A stretch of DNA of 34,705 bases, taken from Sporosarcina obsidiansis (GTDB lineage Bacteria > Bacillota > Bacilli > Bacillales_A > Planococcaceae). The notes beneath the pieces were generated by a model that worked only from the letters and a program-made list of their open reading frames with translations, searched no databases and was not told where the DNA came from. The stretch spans positions 1 to 34,705 of the forward strand of contig NZ_WHVW01000029.1 of assembly GCF_009651005.1 (NCBI RefSeq), written 5' to 3'. How positions within the stretch are numbered: the stretch's first letter is position 1; every line of letters starts with the position of its first letter. The position numbers and the translations under genes were made by a program. This document shows, in pieces, positions 16,016 through 25,415 of the stretch.

Positions 16016-16438
16016 ATGTCAATTGAAGTAGGCAGCAAGTTAGAGGGTAAAGTAACCGGGATCACAAATTTTGGGGCATTTGTTGAATTGCCGAACGGAT
16101 CCACAGGATTAGTCCATATTAGTGAAGTTGCTGACAATTATGTCAAAGATATAAATGACCATTTAAAAGTCGGTGATATGGTAGAAGTTAAAGTGATGAA
16201 TGTGGGGGCAGATGGTAAAATCGGTCTTTCCATCCGTAAGGCGAAACCGGAAGCGGAGCGTCCGCAACGCCCACAGCGTCCTCAGCGACCTCGCCAAGGC
16301 AGCAAGCCGAGCTTTGAACGACCAGAAAATTTTGAACAAAAGATGGCAAAATTCATGAAAGATAGTGAAGAACGTCTTTCTACCTTGAAGAGAGCGACAG
16401 AGTCCAAACGCGGCGGCCGTGGCGCGAGAAGAGGATAA
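16016..16438 (+). CDS. yabR: S1 RNA-binding domain protein YabR
   Basis: 140-residue protein with one S1 (OB-fold) RNA-binding domain over residues 1-73: LEGKVTGITNFGAFVELPNG, then GLVHISEVADNYVKDINDHL and GKIGLSIRKAKPE. It belongs to the general stress protein 13/YugI-like group; the exact role is unknown, probably RNA or ribosome binding. The middle has the repeat RPQ-RPQ-RPQ-RPR and the end is rich in Gly and Arg (RGGRGARRG), both typical of flexible RNA-binding tails. The ribosome site AAGGAGGAG is near perfect. Expression should be high, judging from its promoter. Confidence 0.92.
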   Translation: MSIEVGSKLEGKVTGITNFGAFVELPNGSTGLVHISEVADNYVKDINDHLKVGDMVEVKVMNVGADGKIGLSIRKAKPEAERPQRPQRPQRPRQGSKPSFERPENFEQKMAKFMKDSEERLSTLKRATESKRGGRGARRG

Positions 16439-16485
16439 CTTGTTGTCTAGTTCAACCTTATGAAAAGTAAAAGTTACATCCGATT

Positions 16486-16523
16486 ACGTATGCTCATCAG
16501 CCTTTGTTGAGTATACGTTTTTA
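16486..16523 (+). terminator. Rho-independent terminator after yabR
   Basis: 11-bp stem ACGTATGCTCA (16486-16496) / TGAGTATACGT (16508-16518) with one G-T pair, then TTTTT. Confidence 0.8.
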
Positions 16524-16534
16524 TTTGGATAACG

Positions 16535-16560
16535 AAAACCCCTTGCATAGATGCAAGGGG
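16535..16560 (-). terminator. Terminator of the minus-strand tRNA gene
   Basis: CCCCTTGCAT (16539-16548) / ATGCAAGGGG (16551-16560). Read on the minus strand it is followed by TTTT, so it terminates tRNA-Met transcription about 12 bases past the gene. Confidence 0.75.
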
Positions 16561-16571
16561 TATTTAATGTA

Positions 16572-16645
16572 TAGCGGCGGAGGGGGTCGAACCCACGACC
16601 TTACGGGTATGAACCGTACGCTCTAGCCAGCTGAGCTACGCCGCC
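16572..16645 (-). tRNA. tRNA-Met, anticodon CAU (elongator type)
   Basis: The minus strand folds as a full cloverleaf: acceptor GGCGGCG/CGCCGCT, D stem GCTC/GAGC, anticodon stem TACGG/CCGTA with loop TTCATAC (anticodon CAT), and T loop TTCGACC. The sequence closely resembles the B. subtilis elongator tRNA-Met located in the same region. The acceptor closes with a G-U pair rather than the mismatch of an initiator. CCA is not encoded: the bases after the acceptor and discriminator A read TAC, so the tail must be added by the CCA enzyme. It is the only gene on the minus strand. Confidence 0.93.
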
Positions 16646-16758
16646 AAAGTAATACGTTGTCTACTGAATTGTTTAATTCGAGCGCAACGTCTTTAATCAT
16701 ACATTTCAAATTGAGAAGTGTCAATGTTTTTTTGGAAAAAAGAAAAAAAGATACGGAT

Positions 16759-16801
16759 TACGTCGAAATGTTTTCACGTTGCTCTGTCACAAACAGACAA
16801 A
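16759..16801. promoter_or_regulatory. Candidate Spo0A boxes upstream of spoIIE
   Basis: Three sequences resemble the 0A box TTTGTCRAA: TACGTCGAA (16759-16767, 7 of 9), TCTGTCACA (16783-16791, 7 of 9) and, on the minus strand, TTTGTCTGT (16793-16801, 6 of 9). They lie just before or over the spoIIE -35, where Spo0A-P activates in B. subtilis. Confidence 0.45.
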
Positions 16802-16826
16802 ATCTCTTTAAGAACCCATGTATAGT
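16794..16826 (+). promoter_or_regulatory. spoIIE promoter with 21-bp spacer
   Basis: CAGACA (16794-16799), a spacer of 21 bases and TATAGT (16821-16826). The unusually long spacing is the hallmark of the Spo0A-dependent sigma-A promoters of spoIIE and spoIIG. No -35 is present at 17 bases. Confidence 0.6.
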
Positions 16827-16857
16827 TGCAAGTAAGAGAACATAGGGGGTATGGGAA

Positions 16858-19269
16858 ATGAAGATGATTGACAATATGGAGAGACCGTTAGGCCAGCAAT
16901 TCAGGGTGGCATGGCAAGAACTGATCAACCGAAAAGTATATCTTCTTACAGCGATTCTTTTCTTAATCGGTTCGTTCTTTCTAGCACAAGCAGTGGTATT
17001 CGATATGGCTGTTCCATTTTTCTTATCTATTTGGGCTTTAGCCAGTATGCGGTATCGTCAACATATGATTTACGTGTTCATTGGTGGAATGGCGGGCAGT
17101 GCATTTTTGGGAATGGGACAAGCCGTCATCCACTTGACGCAATTATTACTGTTTCACTTGGCCATCAAATCCCCATTTGTCAAAAAATCAATTCCCCTAG
17201 CTGTAGCAGGCTGTATGATCATCCCGCAGATCATCTGGCAACTCGTAATGTATAGCGGGAGTCCACCGGTAGCGGTACAATTATCGATCGGTTTGGAAGC
17301 ATTATTAGCACTATTTATGACAATATTTATGTTGTTAGCATTTCCTTCAATAGAACGATTGTTGTATGGACCTTGGAATCCTGAACAAGTGAGTGCCATG
17401 TGCATTGTGGGGGCATTGGCCACGACGGGTATGGGAGGCTTGCAGATCGGCTACATATCGGTGGCAGGTGTGTTTTTATTTCTTGCGATCTATGTAGCCG
17501 CTATGGTTGGCGGTGTTCCATTCGCTACAACAGTCGGTATGATTATCGCGTTAATTATAGGTGTTTCGGATTTGGCTTTTACAGGAATGATGGCGTTATA
17601 TGGAATGACGGGTTTATTGGCTGGCGGGTTGAAACGATTTGGGAAATTGGGGATCGTGACGGGGAGTTTGTTCGTGTCGCTCTTTTTCCTTCTCTATGAT
17701 GCCACGCTACCACTGGATACGGTTCATTTCGCGACGATCGGAGTGGCAGCGGCTTTGTTTTTCGTAATACCATCTCGTAAATTAAATGGAATTCGACAAG
17801 TTTTTTTACCAAAACAGGAGGGGATCTCGGAAAAACGTCAGCAATGGCTGGCAGATAAATTAGATGGTCAGTTGGAAGAGTTCCAGCAGTTTGCCCATTT
17901 TATGTCGACACTCGTGAATAATCGTTTTTCACCAGAGGAAGAAGTTGCGGCCACGCTTCAAGTGCCTTCTATTTGCCAATCGTGTTTTCGCTATAAAAAA
18001 TGTTGGGAAAGTGAGGAAGATGGTATAGGACCCTTGGTGAATGAGTGGGAATCCACCTATTCAGCAACGAAAAAAGCAGCGCGTCTGCGTGTGGAAGAGA
18101 AGATGAAATTTAAATGTTTACGCTTTAAAGGTTTGATTAATGAATTGGAGGAGCATGGAACCAATCGTTTATTAATGGGACAGTTGCAACATGGCCGAAA
18201 GATGTTAGCGCTTCAATTACGAGATATGAGCACGCATATTGAAAAAGTCATGCGGGAAGTAAAGGAAGATTTGACTACCTATAAGCTCGCGGAGGAGGAT
18301 TTGGCGAATCGTTTACAGGCGCAAGGCGTGGAGTTTTTTCAGATCGATATTTTATCAGAGGAACGGGGGGCTTGTAGAGTGGTGGTATCGGTGCCGGAAA
18401 AAAAGGCGGATTTTGAAACCGAGACTACTGTAGGAGAGTATTTAATATTACCGGTACTTGAACAGATGTATGAAGAACCGATCTATATTTCGAAATCTAC
18501 GTATCAGCCGTTTCCGTTCCCTCATGTACAACTAACATTCAGTTCAGCTGTGCGATTTTCGCTCGATTATGACATTGTGACTACGGCAGGAGGAGGTACA
18601 TTCCAAGCAGGTGATGCGTACGAAGTATTTAAAATTCATGATGGATTGTCTGCCGTTCTTTTATCTGATGGTATGGGACAAGACGTCAATGCGTATCATG
18701 AGAGCAGAAAAGTGATTCGACTCATGCGTGAATGCCTGGGACAAAAAATGGATCCGGAAACAGCTATCCATACATTGCATTATATGATGGCGTTAAATGG
18801 GTTGGACGACATGTATGCCACGTTGGATTTGGCCCTTATTGATTTGCAGGACGGTCGGCTATGGTCATGGAAGGCAGGGTCAATGAGTACCTATATTAAA
18901 AGGGGCGATGAATGTATACGCTTAGATAGCAAAACCGTACCTTTTGGTTTCTTGCCATCCTTTTCGATAGAGGCAAAAAATGAGCAATTAAAGTCGGGAG
19001 ATATACTGGTGATGATGACAGATGGGATGTTTAACGGGGAAATATCGCTGGAATCACAGGAGGAAGTGCTGGAACAAACAATTGAACGATTTAAAGAGAT
19101 GGATTGCCACACGATTGCAGATCAAATCATGTTGGAAATGGAGCGTGAGTTTGGATCAGCAGAAGATGATCGTACCATACTAGTGATGAAGGTTGATCAT
19201 GTTGTTCCTAAATGGTCGAGTGTTAATAAAAAATCGCGGATTATTTCTCGCCAAAGAATGGTAGGATAG
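16858..19269 (+). CDS. spoIIE: Stage II sporulation protein E, PP2C-type serine phosphatase
   Basis: Dephosphorylates the anti-anti-sigma factor SpoIIAA and so activates sigma-F in the forespore; it also takes part in polar septum formation. Residues up to about 310 contain about ten membrane spans, followed by a regulatory domain (about 320-580, including the Cys-rich CQSCFRYKKCW) and a PP2C phosphatase domain (about 585-790). Metal-binding aspartates are visible at D604 in DGMGQD and D722 in MMTDGMF. The length of 803 aa compares with 827 in B. subtilis. It is preceded by the Spo0A-type promoter and followed by tilS after 20 bases with no terminator; yabS and yabT, which separate them in B. 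subtilis, are absent. Confidence 0.96.
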   Translation: MKMIDNMERPLGQQFRVAWQELINRKVYLLTAILFLIGSFFLAQAVVFDMAVPFFLSIWALASMRYRQHMIYVFIGGMAGSAFLGMGQAVIHLTQLLLFHLAIKSPFVKKSIPLAVAGCMIIPQIIWQLVMYSGSPPVAVQLSIGLEALLALFMTIFMLLAFPSIERLLYGPWNPEQVSAMCIVGALATTGMGGLQIGYISVAGVFLFLAIYVAAMVGGVPFATTVGMIIALIIGVSDLAFTGMMALYGMTGLLAGGLKRFGKLGIVTGSLFVSLFFLLYDATLPLDTVHFATIGVAAALFFVIPSRKLNGIRQVFLPKQEGISEKRQQWLADKLDGQLEEFQQFAHFMSTLVNNRFSPEEEVAATLQVPSICQSCFRYKKCWESEEDGIGPLVNEWESTYSATKKAARLRVEEKMKFKCLRFKGLINELEEHGTNRLLMGQLQHGRKMLALQLRDMSTHIEKVMREVKEDLTTYKLAEEDLANRLQAQGVEFFQIDILSEERGACRVVVSVPEKKADFETETTVGEYLILPVLEQMYEEPIYISKSTYQPFPFPHVQLTFSSAVRFSLDYDIVTTAGGGTFQAGDAYEVFKIHDGLSAVLLSDGMGQDVNAYHESRKVIRLMRECLGQKMDPETAIHTLHYMMALNGLDDMYATLDLALIDLQDGRLWSWKAGSMSTYIKRGDECIRLDSKTVPFGFLPSFSIEAKNEQLKSGDILVMMTDGMFNGEISLESQEEVLEQTIERFKEMDCHTIADQIMLEMEREFGSAEDDRTILVMKVDHVVPKWSSVNKKSRIISRQRMVG

Positions 19270-19289
19270 AGACAGGAGGGAGATGAATC

Positions 19290-20699
19290 ATGAAAAGTTT
19301 GCAGCAAAAAGTGTTGAAGTTCATCGAGAGACAAACATTGATTCCTCCCGGATCCCGTGTATTGGTCGCTTGTTCAGGTGGTGTAGATTCCATCACCCTG
19401 CTACATTTTTTAGCAACTCATCGAAAGACGCTTGGCATCGAAGTGGGGGCGGTGCATGTGGATCACATGCTTCGTGGAAAGGAATCAGCCGAGGATGCCT
19501 TTGTAGTGGAAGATATTTGTGAAGAATTTCAGTTGCCGTTCTTCTCTGAACAGGTACCGATTCCTGCCATACTGGAAAGTAGTGGTGGAAATGTGCAGAT
19601 GCTGTGCAGAGAAGAGCGGTATAAATGTTTTGCGATGACCATGGCAGGTCACGGATTCGCAGTTCTGGCTACGGGGCACCATGCCGAAGATCAGTTGGAA
19701 AGTGTGCTTATACAATTAAGTAAAGGTCATTCAATGAATGGGATGCCTATACAGCGCTCATTTCATCAAGGGAGCGTTGTTCGTCCCTTCCTTCCCTTAA
19801 AGAAGAGCGAGCTGTATGAGTATGCAACTCAGTATGGTTTGACGTTTCGCGAGGATCCGAGCAATCAACGAGATGACTATTTGCGCAATCGAATCCGGCA
19901 TCAAGTGGTGCCTGTCTTATCAAAAGAAAATCCATCTGTCTCTGTAGGAGCTGTCCAACTAACGGCACAGCGTCAGGCAGAGGAAGCCTTGTTGAGTGAA
20001 CTCGCGGAAAAACATTGGCAAGCGATTGTTACCTATACTGACGAACAGCTTCCTTGTTTTAACCGCCAGGCATTTCTTGCTATCCACCATGCTTTACAAA
20101 AGCGTGTGATTCAACTACTATTAAGTTGTCTTCCCAGTCCGGAAACGGAGAAGGTTGAGCTACGTTCTGCAGTAGTAGAAGAGCTATTACAGCACATTAG
20201 GGACTCGGCTGGAAATACAACGATCGATTTAGCATATGGCTACCGATTTGTTAGGGAATATGATAAACTGCTAGTTACAAAAAAGTATATGGATACTACG
20301 TCCCTTCATTCAAAAGTTCTAGAAAAAGGAGTTTGGCAATCGTGGGGAAATGTTCAGTTTTACTGGCAAGATGCAGAAGCGCACGCGATCGAACACGTTC
20401 TTTCCTTAGATGATGTGCGCTATTTTCAATTGTCAGAGGTTGAATTGCCGTTGACTGTTCGTCTTCGGGAACCCGGAGATCGGCTACCTCTCAAAGGCAT
20501 GTCCCAAGCTAAACGAGTTTCGAGAATATTAATTGATGAAAAAGTAGGAATGACGCAAAGACAGCAACAGCCAGTCATTACAACGGCAAGTGGTATCGTA
20601 TGTGCGGTGCCGGGTATTCGGTATGGAAAGATGTTTTCACGTCACCGACCGGAAGGCAAGTCATACATATGGATTACGCGAGAAGGCGAAAATAGATAA
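19290..20699 (+). CDS. tilS: tRNA(Ile)-lysidine synthase
   Basis: Modifies the CAU anticodon of tRNA-Ile2 with lysine so that it reads AUA instead of AUG; essential. The N-terminal PP-loop ATPase motif SGGVDS is at residues 29-34. The family segments HVDHMLRG, the [13 protein letters not shown] ATGHHAEDQ and [10 protein letters not shown] follow. The TilS C-terminal domain is at about 380-469. The length of 469 aa is usual for the long form. AGGAGGGAG precedes the ATG. As an essential gene 20 bases downstream of a sporulation gene, it needs a vegetative promoter, probably within the end of spoIIE, but I could not assign one. hpt follows 19 bases later, an arrangement conserved in Firmicutes. 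Confidence 0.95.
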   Translation: MKSLQQKVLKFIERQTLIPPGSRVLVACSGGVDSITLLHFLATHRKTLGIEVGAVHVDHMLRGKESAEDAFVVEDICEEFQLPFFSEQVPIPAILESSGGNVQMLCREERYKCFAMTMAGHGFAVLATGHHAEDQLESVLIQLSKGHSMNGMPIQRSFHQGSVVRPFLPLKKSELYEYATQYGLTFREDPSNQRDDYLRNRIRHQVVPVLSKENPSVSVGAVQLTAQRQAEEALLSELAEKHWQAIVTYTDEQLPCFNRQAFLAIHHALQKRVIQLLLSCLPSPETEKVELRSAVVEELLQHIRDSAGNTTIDLAYGYRFVREYDKLLVTKKYMDTTSLHSKVLEKGVWQSWGNVQFYWQDAEAHAIEHVLSLDDVRYFQLSEVELPLTVRLREPGDRLPLKGMSQAKRVSRILIDEKVGMTQRQQQPVITTASGIVCAVPGIRYGKMFSRHRPEGKSYIWITREGENR

Positions 20700-20718
20700 A
20701 ATGGAAGGGGACGAGCCG

Positions 20719-21261
20719 ATGATCGCACAAGATATCGAGCAAGTTTTAATTACAGAAGAAGAACTTCAAGAAAAAGTGCGGGAACTTGGGGCGACCTTAA
20801 CGGAAGAGTATAAAGAGAAATTTCCTTTAGCAATTGGCGTGTTAAAAGGTGCATTGCCATTCATGAGCGATTTGATTAAACGAATTGATACGTACATTGA
20901 ACTAGACTTTATGGATGTATCCAGTTACGGGAACGCAACTGTTTCTTCAGGTGAAGTAAAGATTGTTAAGGATTTGAACACAAGTGTAGAAGGTCGTGAT
21001 GTCTTGATCATTGAAGATATCATTGATAGTGGGAAAACTTTGAATTATTTAGTAGAACTTTTCAAATACAGAAAAGCTAACTCCATTAAAATTGTGACCT
21101 TGCTTGATAAACCGACAGGTCGCAAAGTGGACTTAAAGGCAGATTATGTAGGTTTTCATGTTCCGGATGCTTTCGTTGTCGGCTACGGGTTAGATTACGC
21201 TGAGAAGTATCGGAATTTACCTTATATCGGTGTGTTGAAAAAAGAAATCTACTCTTTTTAA
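20719..21261 (+). CDS. hpt: Hypoxanthine-guanine phosphoribosyltransferase
   Basis: Salvages hypoxanthine and guanine with PRPP to IMP and GMP. The PRPP-binding loop [16 protein letters not shown] and the segment [17 protein letters not shown] match the family; [13 protein letters not shown] and MDVSSYG are the other conserved active-site parts. I chose the ATG eight bases after GGAAGGGGACG, giving 180 aa as in B. subtilis HprT; an ATG 18 bases earlier lacks this ribosome site. It forms a unit with tilS. In B. subtilis and Listeria HprT and TilS are co-encoded and linked to ftsH control; here a long structured spacer separates hpt from ftsH. Confidence 0.96.
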   Translation: MIAQDIEQVLITEEELQEKVRELGATLTEEYKEKFPLAIGVLKGALPFMSDLIKRIDTYIELDFMDVSSYGNATVSSGEVKIVKDLNTSVEGRDVLIIEDIIDSGKTLNYLVELFKYRKANSIKIVTLLDKPTGRKVDLKADYVGFHVPDAFVVGYGLDYAEKYRNLPYIGVLKKEIYSF

Positions 21262-21262
21262 C

Positions 21263-21440
21263 GCTTTCAGACTGGACTTTTAAATTAAATTCAGCAGATA
21301 TCCCACACTTCTATGTAGGGTGGGATTCATACATATTGTCACCACATTCAGTGGGAGTTCAAACAGGTGCTGAATTTAGTTGAAATCCTAGGACACAATT
21401 ACGCCAAGGCGTAATTAGTTAACAAGTCTGAAAGCCTTTT
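21263..21440 (+). repeat. Nested inverted repeats between hpt and ftsH, ending like a terminator
   Basis: Outer arms GCTTTCAGACT (21263-21273) and AGTCTGAAAGC (21425-21435) are perfect 11-bp complements, followed by CCTTTTT. Inside lie AAATTCAGCA (21287-21296) / TGCTGAATTT (21368-21377), TCCCAC (21301-21306) / GTGGGA (21319-21324), and AATTACGCC (21397-21405) / GGCGTAATT (21408-21416). The whole could be an hpt terminator whose loop received an insertion, or a structured leader. No reading frame is evident. Confidence 0.6.
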
Positions 21441-21457
21441 TCCATGAGGCATTTTCT

Positions 21458-21487
21458 TTGTAGATTCATGTTAATCTATGCTAAAAT
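21458..21487 (+). promoter_or_regulatory. Sigma-A promoter of ftsH
   Basis: TTGTAG (21458-21463), 18 bases, TAAAAT (21482-21487), with an extended -10 TG at 21479-21480. The start near 21494 leaves about 34 bases before the ATG, including GAGGAGG. Confidence 0.55.
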
Positions 21488-21527
21488 TTACAATAGTTTT
21501 CTGTTGAATGAGATGAGGAGGCTTGGG

Positions 21528-23564
21528 ATGAATCGAATACTTCGATACTTTCTTTTATATGGATTGATTTTCCTTGCGATTATGGGGATTTTCAGTTCGC
21601 TAAACAATCCAAATCCGAAGATGAAACCGATTCGGTATGATGAATTTATCACGGCATTAGAACAAGGGAAAGTCGAGAATGCTACTTTTCAGCCTTTACA
21701 GCTCGTGTATGAAGTAAAAGGGGAAATGGAAGGTTACGAAAAAGGAGAAACATTCGTAACGAACATTCCGATGAATGATATGGACAATATTGGCGATATC
21801 GTGAAAACGACAAAGACTGAAATCGATATTCTACCGCCTCCTGAAACGAGTGCGTGGGTATCCTTCTTTACAGGACTTGTGCCATTCATTATTATCATTA
21901 TCCTTTTCTTCTTCCTACTGAATCAATCACAAGGCGGCGGTGGCGGTCGAGTGATGAATTTCGGAAAAAGTAAAGCAAAACTGCAAACGGATGATCGAAA
22001 GAAAGTACGTTTCAATGATGTAGCAGGTGCAGATGAAGAGAAAGCGGAGCTTGAAGAAGTCGTGGATTTCTTGAAAGATGCACGGAAGTTTGTGGAACTC
22101 GGTGCGCGGATTCCTAAAGGGATCTTGCTTGTAGGGCCTCCAGGTACAGGTAAAACCTTGCTGGCGCGTGCTGTAGCAGGTGAAGCAGGGGTGCCGTTCT
22201 TCTCCATTTCAGGTTCTGACTTCGTGGAGATGTTTGTAGGTGTCGGTGCGTCTCGAGTGCGTGACTTGTTCGAGAATGCAAAGAAAAATGCACCATGTAT
22301 TATCTTTATTGATGAAATTGACGCAGTTGGGCGTCAGCGTGGAGCCGGTTTAGGCGGTGGTCACGATGAACGTGAACAAACATTGAACCAATTGCTAGTT
22401 GAAATGGATGGTTTTGAAGGGAACGAAGGTATTATTATTGTTGCCGCTACGAACCGTCCGGATATTTTGGACCCAGCATTACTTCGTCCGGGACGTTTTG
22501 ACCGTCAAATCACGGTTGGTCGCCCAGATGTAAAAGGAAGAGAAGCTGTGTTGAAAGTCCACGCACGCAACAAACCGCTTGATGATTCGGTTGATATGAA
22601 AGCTCTTGCTCAACGTACGCCTGGATTTTCCGGTGCTGATCTTGAGAACTTATTGAACGAAGCAGCACTTGTGGCAGCGAGAAGGAAGAAAGTTAAGATT
22701 GATATGTCCGATATTGATGAGGCGACGGATCGAGTCATTGCAGGTCCAGCTAAAACTACTCGAGTCATTTCAGAAAAAGAGCGAAATATTGTAGCATTCC
22801 ACGAAGCGGGTCACGTGGTCGTCGGTTTGATGCTAGATGACGCGGAAATTGTGCATAAAGTGACGATTGTTCCTCGTGGGCAGGCTGGTGGCTATGCTGT
22901 CATGCTTCCGAAAGAAGATCGCTACTTCATGACGAAACCTGAGCTTCTTGATAAAATTGCGGGTCTGTTAGGTGGTCGTGTAGCCGAAGAAGTCGTGCTT
23001 GGTGAAGTATCAACAGGTGCTCACAATGACTTCCAACGTGCTACAGGTATTGCGCGCTCGATGGTAACAGAATACGGAATGAGCGATAAGCTTGGACCTA
23101 TGCAGTTTGGCCAATCGCAAGGCGGTCAAGTTTTCCTAGGTCGTGACTTTAATTCCGAGCAGAATTATTCTGAGTCGATTGCTTATGAAATTGATCAGGA
23201 AATGCAACGGATCATTAAAGAACAATATAGCCGTACAAAACAAATTTTGACTGAGAAAAGAGATTTACTCGATTTAATCGCAACGACTTTATTGGAAGTC
23301 GAAACGCTTGATGCGGAACAAATCAATCACTTGAAGGATCACGGTGTCTTGCCAGAGCGTCCATATGAAAACGGTAATGGCAACAATGGCGTAGCAGAGT
23401 CTGATGAGGACACTGCGAAAGAAAGCGAAACGTCAGAAACAACGCCAAACCCAACTCCAGATGTGACGGGTGCACCACAAGATCCGTCTGTTGCAGATTT
23501 GCCAAGTGAAGGTGGAACAGTGGACAAAACACTTCCATCGATTGACGAAGAACGCAGGGACTAA
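21528..23564 (+). CDS. ftsH: ATP-dependent zinc metalloprotease FtsH
   Basis: Membrane-anchored AAA+ protease that degrades unfolded membrane and short-lived regulatory proteins; in B. subtilis it also affects sporulation through Spo0E. Two membrane spans (about 5-25 and 111-132) enclose an extracytoplasmic domain. The AAA module has Walker A GPPGTGKT (203-210), Walker [12 protein letters not shown] and the SRH region; the protease zinc site is HEAGH (425-429). I chose the ATG after GAGGAGG, giving 678 aa. The last 60 residues form an acidic, Thr/Pro/Ser-rich disordered tail, variable in the family. A strong terminator follows. Confidence 0.97.
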   Translation: MNRILRYFLLYGLIFLAIMGIFSSLNNPNPKMKPIRYDEFITALEQGKVENATFQPLQLVYEVKGEMEGYEKGETFVTNIPMNDMDNIGDIVKTTKTEIDILPPPETSAWVSFFTGLVPFIIIIILFFFLLNQSQGGGGGRVMNFGKSKAKLQTDDRKKVRFNDVAGADEEKAELEEVVDFLKDARKFVELGARIPKGILLVGPPGTGKTLLARAVAGEAGVPFFSISGSDFVEMFVGVGASRVRDLFENAKKNAPCIIFIDEIDAVGRQRGAGLGGGHDEREQTLNQLLVEMDGFEGNEGIIIVAATNRPDILDPALLRPGRFDRQITVGRPDVKGREAVLKVHARNKPLDDSVDMKALAQRTPGFSGADLENLLNEAALVAARRKKVKIDMSDIDEATDRVIAGPAKTTRVISEKERNIVAFHEAGHVVVGLMLDDAEIVHKVTIVPRGQAGGYAVMLPKEDRYFMTKPELLDKIAGLLGGRVAEEVVLGEVSTGAHNDFQRATGIARSMVTEYGMSDKLGPMQFGQSQGGQVFLGRDFNSEQNYSESIAYEIDQEMQRIIKEQYSRTKQILTEKRDLLDLIATTLLEVETLDAEQINHLKDHGVLPERPYENGNGNNGVAESDEDTAKESETSETTPNPTPDVTGAPQDPSVADLPSEGGTVDKTLPSIDEERRD

Positions 23565-23571
23565 GCGGACC

Positions 23572-23606
23572 AGCAGCCGACTGTACATAACAGTCGGCTG
23601 CTTTCT
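23572..23606 (+). terminator. Rho-independent terminator after ftsH
   Basis: Perfect 12-bp stem AGCAGCCGACTG (23572-23583) / CAGTCGGCTGCT (23591-23602), 7-base loop, TTCTT. Confidence 0.85.
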
Positions 23607-23700
23607 TATTGGATTGGCTATTATAGTTTGTATTGAAAGTCGGTCAGGATCTCTAGTTGATTTAGCTAGGGATGCATGCGTGTGTAGCACCTAGAACTTA

Positions 23701-23709
23701 TGGTATGAT
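23701..23709 (+). promoter_or_regulatory. Possible extended -10 promoter for coaX-hslO-yacD
   Basis: TGGTATGAT combines an extended -10 TGn with TATGAT (23704-23709); no clear -35 lies 17 bases upstream. The start near 23716 leaves about 30 bases to the coaX ATG. Confidence 0.45.
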
Positions 23710-23745
23710 GTGTGGGAAAAGTCAGAGTAAGAGAGGAAAACGACT

Positions 23746-24510
23746 ATGCTGTTAGTGTTAGATACAGGCAATACAAATATTGTGCTAGGTGTATATGAGG
23801 GCGATGAATTAAGATATCATTGGCGTATGGAAACGTACCGTCATAAGACCGAAGATGAATATGCGATGCAAGTGAAAGCAATGTTCCAACACGTTGGATT
23901 AACATTCAAAGACATCACAGGTATCATTATTTCCTCTGTGGTGCCGCCCGTCATGTTTCCATTAGAACAAATGTGCAAAAAGTATTTCAATCAAAAGCCG
24001 ATGGTTGTCGGACCTGGGGTAAAAACAGGATTAAATATCAAGTATGAAAATCCGCGTGAGGTAGGAGCAGACAGAATTGTCAATGCAGTGGCGGCCATCC
24101 GTGATTATGGAAGCCCGCTCATCATCGTGGATTTTGGAACCGCAACGACTTATTGTTATGTCAATGAACACGGAGAATATATGGGGGGTGCCATCGCCCC
24201 GGGTGTTAAAATTTCTATGGAAGCATTGTTTGATCGTGCATCTAAATTGCCGAGGGTGGAACTGACTCGCCCGGAACATGTTGTCGGTAAAAACACGGTA
24301 GCTGCTATGCAGTCCGGTATTGTCTTTGGCTATGTGGGACAGGTAGAAGGAATTGTGGCACGTATGAAAGAGGATAGTCCTGTAGAACCTACAGTTATTG
24401 CAACTGGAGGGATGGCGGAGTTGATTTCCTCAGAAACAAAGGTTATTGATGTAGTGGATAATTTCTTGACACTAAAAGGGTTACATTTGATATACGAAAG
24501 AAATTTGTAA
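23746..24510 (+). CDS. coaX: Type III pantothenate kinase
   Basis: Phosphorylates pantothenate in the first step of coenzyme A synthesis, independent of feedback inhibition by CoA. The ASKHA-fold phosphate loop DTGNTN is at residues 6-11. [27 protein letters not shown] holds the conserved pantothenate/dimer segment, and [25 protein letters not shown] the second catalytic loop. The length of 254 aa is typical. The ATG follows GAGAGG. It leads a likely three-gene unit with hslO (14 bases apart) and yacD (overlapping), the same order as in B. subtilis. Confidence 0.95.
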   Translation: MLLVLDTGNTNIVLGVYEGDELRYHWRMETYRHKTEDEYAMQVKAMFQHVGLTFKDITGIIISSVVPPVMFPLEQMCKKYFNQKPMVVGPGVKTGLNIKYENPREVGADRIVNAVAAIRDYGSPLIIVDFGTATTYCYVNEHGEYMGGAIAPGVKISMEALFDRASKLPRVELTRPEHVVGKNTVAAMQSGIVFGYVGQVEGIVARMKEDSPVEPTVIATGGMAELISSETKVIDVVDNFLTLKGLHLIYERNL

Positions 24511-24524
24511 GAGGAGTGTATAAC

Positions 24525-25415
24525 ATGTCAACTGATTACTTAGTAAAAGCGCTTGCCTTCGACGGTGTTATTAGGGCCTATGCAGTTCGTTCTACAGAAA
24601 CGGTAGGAGAAGTACAGCGTCGTCACCAGATGTGGCCAACTGCTACAGCTGCACTTGGACGCACTATTTCTGGAACTGTCATGATGGGTGCGATGTTAAA
24701 AGGTGATAATAAGCTGACTGTCAAGGTTCAAGGGGATGGTCCTCTAGGTCCGATGGTCGTAGATGCGAATGCAAAAGGAGAGGTTCGTGGGTATGCAACA
24801 AATCCGCAAACTCATGTGCCGCTCAATGAAAAAGGAAAACTAGATGTTCGTGGAGTTGTAGGTACACAAGGAATGATATCAGTTGTCAAAGATCTTGGGA
24901 TGAAAGATTATTTCACAGGTCAGGTGCCGATTATTTCCGGGGAAATAGCAGAGGATTTTACACAGTATTTAGTCGTCTCTGAACAAGTGCCTTCAGCTGT
25001 AGCGCTCGGTGTGTTGGTCAACCCAGATAACACAGTGAAAGCGGCAGGCGGATTTATTATTCAAGTCATGCCTGGAGCTACAGATGAGACAATTACACTT
25101 TTGGAGCAAAAGATAGCGGAAATGACGCCGATCTCCACATTGATTGATCAAGGGCTGACACCTGAAGGAATCTTAGTTGAAGTATTAGGCCAAGAAAATG
25201 TCGAGTTCATTGACAAATTGGATGTGAAATTTGAGTGTGAATGTTCCAAGGAACGTTTCGGAAATGCGATAAAGGGACTGGGCCGTGTAGAAGTGCAAGC
25301 GATGATTGATGAAGATCATGGCGCGGAAGCACAGTGCCACTTCTGTTTGGAAACCTACCAATTCTCCGAGCAGGAACTGAAGGAGTATATCGATGAGATT
25401 CAATCGGCCGAATGA
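24525..25415 (+). CDS. hslO: Redox-regulated chaperone Hsp33
   Basis: Cytosolic holdase that prevents protein aggregation under oxidative stress. The C-terminal redox switch has its four zinc cysteines: C238 and C240 (CEC) and C271 and C274 (CHFC). The N-terminal domain starts [22 protein letters not shown] and has the [16 protein letters not shown] and [20 protein letters not shown] segments of the family. I chose the ATG eight bases after GAGGAG, giving 296 aa; a GTG nine bases upstream is part of that ribosome site. Its last 23 bases overlap yacD. Confidence 0.95.
   Translation: MSTDYLVKALAFDGVIRAYAVRSTETVGEVQRRHQMWPTATAALGRTISGTVMMGAMLKGDNKLTVKVQGDGPLGPMVVDANAKGEVRGYATNPQTHVPLNEKGKLDVRGVVGTQGMISVVKDLGMKDYFTGQVPIISGEIAEDFTQYLVVSEQVPSAVALGVLVNPDNTVKAAGGFIIQVMPGATDETITLLEQKIAEMTPISTLIDQGLTPEGILVEVLGQENVEFIDKLDVKFECECSKERFGNAIKGLGRVEVQAMIDEDHGAEAQCHFCLETYQFSEQELKEYIDEIQSAE

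Noticed and set aside
16256..16300. RPQ repeat in YabR as a possible assembly or frameshift artefact
   Set aside because: The reading frame stays open, the codons vary between repeats, and Pro/Arg-rich tails are common in RNA-binding proteins.
16657..16845. 62-codon + strand frame before spoIIE
   Set aside because: It runs through the tRNA edge, the candidate Spo0A boxes and the spoIIE promoter, and has no ribosome site.
21301..21324. GTAGGGTGGGATT resembling a T-box (AGGGTGG) before ftsH
   Set aside because: The T-box core is incomplete, no specifier loop is evident, and ftsH and hpt are not amino-acid or tRNA-charging genes.
23470..23694. 74-codon frame across the end of ftsH
   Set aside because: Mostly inside ftsH in another frame and reads through the ftsH terminator; no coding features.
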